This document shows positions 5,474-8,592 of a stretch of DNA of 8,592 nucleotides, in pieces. Within the stretch, counting starts at the first letter, position 1, and each line of letters begins with the position of its first letter. The notes beneath the pieces are model-generated. The model saw only the letters and a program-made list of their open reading frames with translations. It had not been told where the DNA came from and did no database searches. Source of the DNA: Terriglobia bacterium (GTDB taxonomy: Bacteria; Acidobacteriota; Terriglobia; UBA7540); NCBI GenBank assembly GCA_020072905.1, contig JAIQGB010000239.1, positions 1 through 8,592 of the forward strand, written 5' to 3'. A program made the position numbers and the translations under genes.

Positions 5474-5698
5474 ATGAACTTCAAGCCTGGGCAGTACGTT
5501 CGCCATGTGAAGTATGGGTGTGGGACGATCGTAGCGCGCGATGCCGACCGCACGACGGTTGACTTTGACAGCGCTGGCCTGAAGCTTTTTGTCACTTCGC
5601 TGGCGGCCTTCGAGGCTGCCGAAGGCGTTGCGCCCAAGAAGGCTCGGCCGGCTCGCCGCCGCGCAAAGGCTCTCACACAGAACATCGCTACTCCGTAA
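5474..5698 (+). CDS. Stand-alone Tudor/SH3-like domain resembling the UvrD/PcrA C-terminus
   Basis: This 74-residue protein starts FKPGQYVRHVKYGCGTIV (residues 3-20), then VDFD (29-32), then GLKLFV (35-40). The order G-x-x-V-x-H-x-x-(Y/F)-G-x-G-x-(I/V)-V, an FD strand and a G-x-K strand is that of the Tudor-like domain at the end of UvrD/PcrA helicases. In PcrA that domain contacts RNA polymerase. Here it stands alone, with a short Lys/Arg-rich tail (55-66) that could bind nucleic acid. AAGGGG (5462-5467) is 6 nt before the ATG, and the gene begins 15 nt after the RRM stop, so it is very probably the third gene of the same operon. The assignment rests on motif order; other small SH3-like barrels (CarD/KOW type) are alternatives. 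Confidence 0.8.
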   Translation: MNFKPGQYVRHVKYGCGTIVARDADRTTVDFDSAGLKLFVTSLAAFEAAEGVAPKKARPARRRAKALTQNIATP

Positions 5699-5738
5699 GG
5701 GCATTCTGGTCCAAGGTCGACTCCCCGATTCTGGAACT

Positions 5739-5758
5739 CCGAGGTGCCTCAGTCTCGG
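5739..5758 (+). other. Weak hairpin in the 201-nt gap after the cold-shock operon
   Basis: CCGAG (5739-5743) can pair with CTCGG (5754-5758) across a 10-nt loop, and CTCCG/CGGAG offers a competing fold nearby. No U-run follows, so termination is only a guess. Nothing else is recognised between 5699 and 5899, and no clear promoter for the desaturase gene was found there. Confidence 0.2.
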
Positions 5759-5899
5759 AATCCGGAGTGGGGGACTGCTGCGCACCTGACGTTCCTGCCA
5801 GCCTTGGAGACAGTGGGACTCGGGGACGTGGGGATGCCCTCTGCAAGCAATTCGTTGCTTTTCGCTTAGGATTCCTGGTGCAGATTCGCTGGGGGCTTC

Positions 5900-7345
5900 A
5901 TGCCGATTCTTCTCCTCGGATTCTCCGTTCTGACCGGCACGCAGGTCTGGAACCCTCGAGCCCGATACGGCAAAGTCCTCTGGGGCGCAGTCCCCTTCCT
6001 CACCGTGCACATCGCCTGTCTGGCGGCGCTCTGGGTGCCCTTTCGGTGGTCCTATGTGGCGCTGGCGTTGGCGCTCTATTACGCCCGGATGTTTTTTGTC
6101 ACCGCGGGTTACCACCGGTACTTCTCCCACCGTTCGTTCAAGACCAGCCGCGCGTTCCAGTTCGTTCTAGCTTTTCTGGCCATGACCTCCGTGCAAAAGG
6201 GAGTCCTCTGGTGGGCCGCGCACCATCGCCGGCATCACCGCTACTCCGACACTGAAGAGGACCCGCATTCCCCCACGCTGCGCGGTTTCTGGTGGTCGCA
6301 CGTCGGCTGGATTCTCAGCCAGACCTATGATGCCACCGAGCTGGATCTTGTCCGCGATTACAGCCGATTCCCGGAATTGCGCTGGCTCAATCGCTTCTAC
6401 CTTGTACCGCCCGTAGCTCTCGCTCTGGCGCTCTTCCTCATCGGAGGCTGGGGAATCCTGGTCTGGGGCTTCTTCGTCAGCACGGTGATCCTCTGGCACG
6501 GGACTTTCGCCATCAATTCCCTCGCCCACGTCTTCGGTCGACGCCGCTATCCCACCACCGATACCAGCCGCAACAGCCTCCTGCTGGCACTCCTTACCTT
6601 GGGTGAAGGCTGGCACAACAATCATCACTACTACATGGCCTCGGTCAGGCAAGGGTTCTTCTGGTGGGAAGTGGACGTGACCTTCTACCTGCTCCGCATG
6701 CTTTCCTGGCTGGGGCTCGTCTGGGAGCTGCGCCTCCCACCCCGGGCCGTCCTGGACATGGGCCGGACGCGGGTTAAGCTTGATGGTCAGGCCGAACAAA
6801 CGCTACGGCCCGCTGCTGCGGCCCCTTCGGATCCCCACCGCGTGCTGCTCGAGACTTATGTTGTCAACGAGCGGATGAACCAAGTACTCCTCGCCCACGT
6901 CGACCCCTGCCTCTGGCGGGCCAAACCGCCTGGAGGGAAGGGACGCACCGTCGCGGCGGTCTTCGCTCACATCCACAACATTCGGCGCAAATGGGTCCGG
7001 CTCTCCGCTCCGCATTTGAAACTGCCCGCCGAGCTCGACCGCACGCAGTGCACGCCCAAGGAGGCGAGGGCCGCACTGGCGGAAAGCGCTCGATGCTGCA
7101 CGGAGATGCTTGCCGGCGCCTTCATTCCCCCGCGCGCGAAGACGTTTCTGCGCGACGGTTGGGCGAGGCCCTGGCCGGTCGGCGCCGCCATGGTTGCCTA
7201 CATGATCTCGCATGACGCCCACCATCGCGGCCAGGTTTGCATGCTGGCGCACCAGCTCGGATTTCCGCTCCCTGCGAAGGTGGGCGGAGGGATCTGGAAC
7301 TGGGAAAGGCTTTGGAAGGAATGCGGATTTGCGCATCCCCGCTGA
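5900..7345 (+). CDS. Fatty-acid desaturase fused to a DinB-like domain
   Basis: This 481-residue open frame has two parts. Residues 1-280 are a membrane acyl-lipid/acyl-CoA desaturase with the three diiron histidine boxes HRYFSH (72-77), HRRHH (109-113) and HNNHH (239-243), and hydrophobic segments near 28-66, 86-105 and 165-200. It should place a double bond, probably delta-9, in acyl chains and so affect membrane fluidity. After a linker (about 280-312), residues 313-478 match a DinB-like four-helix domain with metal-site histidines His357 (FAHIHN), His438 and His442 (HDAHHRGQ). Such domains are normally separate proteins of about 160-170 residues, often thiol-dependent or of unknown function. 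The ATG at 5900 follows GGGGG; the first in-frame stop upstream is at 5867 and no better start lies between. The join shows no visible frameshift. A recent fusion and an assembly artefact are both possible. Confidence 0.88.
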   Translation: MPILLLGFSVLTGTQVWNPRARYGKVLWGAVPFLTVHIACLAALWVPFRWSYVALALALYYARMFFVTAGYHRYFSHRSFKTSRAFQFVLAFLAMTSVQKGVLWWAAHHRRHHRYSDTEEDPHSPTLRGFWWSHVGWILSQTYDATELDLVRDYSRFPELRWLNRFYLVPPVALALALFLIGGWGILVWGFFVSTVILWHGTFAINSLAHVFGRRRYPTTDTSRNSLLLALLTLGEGWHNNHHYYMASVRQGFFWWEVDVTFYLLRMLSWLGLVWELRLPPRAVLDMGRTRVKLDGQAEQTLRPAAAAPSDPHRVLLETYVVNERMNQVLLAHVDPCLWRAKPPGGKGRTVAAVFAHIHNIRRKWVRLSAPHLKLPAELDRTQCTPKEARAALAESARCCTEMLAGAFIPPRAKTFLRDGWARPWPVGAAMVAYMISHDAHHRGQVCMLAHQLGFPLPAKVGGGIWNWERLWKECGFAHPR

Positions 7346-7409
7346 GGGCAGCGAGTTCACCGAATCTCGATCTCCGAAGCCCTCGCCCAGAGTCTCGAGG
7401 AGGTGTTCA

Positions 7410-8102
7410 ATGCCCAAGCCTTCGTCTGCTGGTGTGAAAGTCATTGCCACCGTCTGGTTCGCAACCGTCCTCTGCGCGGGAATGAGCTATGGCCAAGGCA
7501 TTTCGGGCATTGTTTACGACCCGACGGGAGGGATTGTTTCAGGTGCGCGTGTCATGGTCATGCAAGATTACGTCAAGATGCGGGAGATGAAATCCTCCCC
7601 GTCAGGGGCATTCTCCTTTGCTGACCTCAAGCCGGGCATGTACCAGCTCCAGATCAAACAGCCGTTGTTCTCCCTTTTCCAGGCCACAATCGTCTTGGAG
7701 GGAGACGAGCAGGCGCGTGTCTATGCAGTGCTGTCGCCTGCCCGGGTGATGGAGCAAGTCGAAATCGACGCGACGCTGCCCAACGGAACCCCGAAGGCTG
7801 CGTTGCCGGAACCTGAAATCCGTGTGGGAGGGAAGGTCGAGCCCCCCGAACCCCTGGCGCCACCGAGGCCGGCGTATCCCCCCGGCGCAGTCTCCAAAGG
7901 GATCGAAGGCCCCGTCGTCTTGTTCGCCACCATCAAGACCGACGGCAGCGTGGGCGACGTTGTGGTCATGAGATCCCCTGACTCGGAGCTACAAGCAGAG
8001 GCGGTCAGTGCGCTCAAGAAGTGTCGATACCGGCCCGCGAAGCTGAATGGTCAGGCGATGGAAAACCAGATGACGATCGTGTTCAACTTCCGGTTGAGGT
8101 AA
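7410..8102 (+). CDS. Exported TonB C-terminal protein with carboxypeptidase-regulatory-like domain
   Basis: This 230-residue protein has an N-terminal signal peptide (residues 1-29: basic start, hydrophobic 10-24, polar end MSYGQ). Next is a carboxypeptidase-regulatory-like beta-sandwich at about 30-110 (GISGIVYDPTGG, ARVMV, GAFSFADLKPGMYQL). After a Pro/Glu-rich linker (about 125-155) comes a TonB C-terminal domain at about 150-230 (PAYPPGAVSKGIEGPV, KTDGSVGDVVVMRSP, LKKCRYRPAKLNGQ, FNF). TonB C-domains bind outer-membrane receptors, but this protein has no classical inner-membrane anchor beyond the signal and a much shorter linker than true TonB. Transport energising is therefore unlikely unless the signal stays uncleaved. 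GAGGAGGT (7397-7404) lies 5 nt before the ATG at 7410, which excludes the in-frame upstream extension from 7212. It starts 64 nt after the desaturase fusion and may be co-transcribed with it. Confidence 0.85.
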   Translation: MPKPSSAGVKVIATVWFATVLCAGMSYGQGISGIVYDPTGGIVSGARVMVMQDYVKMREMKSSPSGAFSFADLKPGMYQLQIKQPLFSLFQATIVLEGDEQARVYAVLSPARVMEQVEIDATLPNGTPKAALPEPEIRVGGKVEPPEPLAPPRPAYPPGAVSKGIEGPVVLFATIKTDGSVGDVVVMRSPDSELQAEAVSALKKCRYRPAKLNGQAMENQMTIVFNFRLR

Positions 8103-8423
8103 GACGGGTTTGCCAGCGGGTTGAAGGAGGCGTTCCTGAGGCGCTCTGTTCACCACGTAACCTGTGCATCCCCCACACGCTGACGGAAGACAATGCTGCG
8201 AACCTGCGCCCGGACCGTTGCCACACGAGGTTCACTCGTTAGGAGAAGAGAGCAGGGCGGGCACTTGCACAATCATGGGCACTGCCCGGGGTCCCGCCAT
8301 GCGCTATCGCCAGAGTTCTTTCTTTGGGCATTTGGCCCGATCGCGTGAACTCTTGAAGAGCCCGTGACACGGAGAAGAGAATTCCAGGATGCCTTGAAAA
8401 GCCAGCCAGCGGATTCGATTCCT

Positions 8424-8431
8424 GCTAAACT
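8424..8431 (+). promoter_or_regulatory. Candidate -10 region for the tRNA-Arg gene
   Basis: The motif GC-TAAACT, preceded by T at 8423, gives a TGC-TAAACT extended -10 element about 28 nt before the tRNA 5' end. TTGAAA at 8394-8399 is too far away (26 nt) to be its -35. Motif reading only. Confidence 0.3.
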
Positions 8432-8433
8432 AG

Positions 8434-8445
8434 TTGAAGCTTCAA
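8434..8445. repeat. Perfect 12-nt palindrome upstream of the tRNA
   Basis: TTGAAGCTTCAA is a perfect palindrome just downstream of the candidate -10 box and 13 nt before the mature tRNA. It may be chance, an operator-like site, or a leader hairpin element in the pre-tRNA. Confidence 0.4.
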
Positions 8446-8458
8446 GCGTGGGTCTTTA

Positions 8459-8535
<77 letters not shown>

Positions 8536-8592
8536 TCCGGATTGTTCCTGCCAAGGGTTTGCGGCAATTACCGAATTCAGATCAGTTGCCAT

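Larger units (their letters stand above)
8103..8458. other. 356-nt intergenic region without a convincing gene
   Basis: Two short plus-strand frames here (8021-8242 and 8164-8367) have no family resemblance and no ribosome binding site that favours them; the first overlaps the end of the preceding gene. No strong terminator hairpin was found after 8102. The 3' end carries the candidate tRNA promoter and a 12-nt palindrome listed separately. Confidence 0.5.

Noticed and set aside
8164..8367. Short 67-codon plus-strand frame in the gap before the tRNA
   Set aside because: No family resemblance, no convincing ribosome binding site and a low-complexity composition.

Overview
This 8.6 kb window is GC-rich bacterial chromosome with tightly packed genes on both strands. 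The gene families suggest a soil or environmental member of the Acidobacteriota. The pointers are a TonB C-terminal protein with a carboxypeptidase-regulatory domain, a DinB-like domain of a type I associate with that phylum, a four-helix-bundle (S23/IVP) gene beside GGCAAA-type repeats, and a Tat-exported enolase-superfamily protein. This assignment is inferred from gene content; no rRNA or marker gene is present.

Layout. Positions 1-330 (minus) hold the start of a CBS-domain gene cut by the window edge. From 591 (plus) comes a Tat-signal D-mannonate dehydratase/RspA-like enolase-superfamily protein. It is followed by a less GC-rich island, about 1985-2740, with a small four-helix-bundle protein and purine/pyrimidine-rich repeats in inverted orientation on either side. 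The right-most repeat copy runs into the signal peptide of an exported trypsin-like serine protease (2659-3426). A zinc-dependent medium-chain dehydrogenase (3504-4544, minus) converges on the protease gene across a 77-nt gap containing a perfect hairpin.

The dehydrogenase and the next plus-strand operon diverge from a shared regulatory region (about 4545-4881). That operon encodes a cold-shock protein, an RRM RNA-binding protein and a stand-alone UvrD/PcrA-type Tudor-like domain. Together they look like a small nucleic-acid-binding module behind a long, potentially structured leader. Next are an unusual single-frame fusion of a membrane fatty-acid desaturase to a DinB-like domain (5900-7345), an exported TonB-C/carboxypeptidase-regulatory protein (7410-8102), about 350 nt without a convincing gene, and a tRNA-Arg(CCT) near the end.

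No defence system, CRISPR array, transposase or integrase is visible. The most interesting signals are the repeats around the four-helix-bundle gene, with one copy apparently co-opted as a secretion signal and another as a ribosome binding site, and the desaturase-DinB fusion. The rest reads as ordinary chromosomal genes that do not form one pathway.
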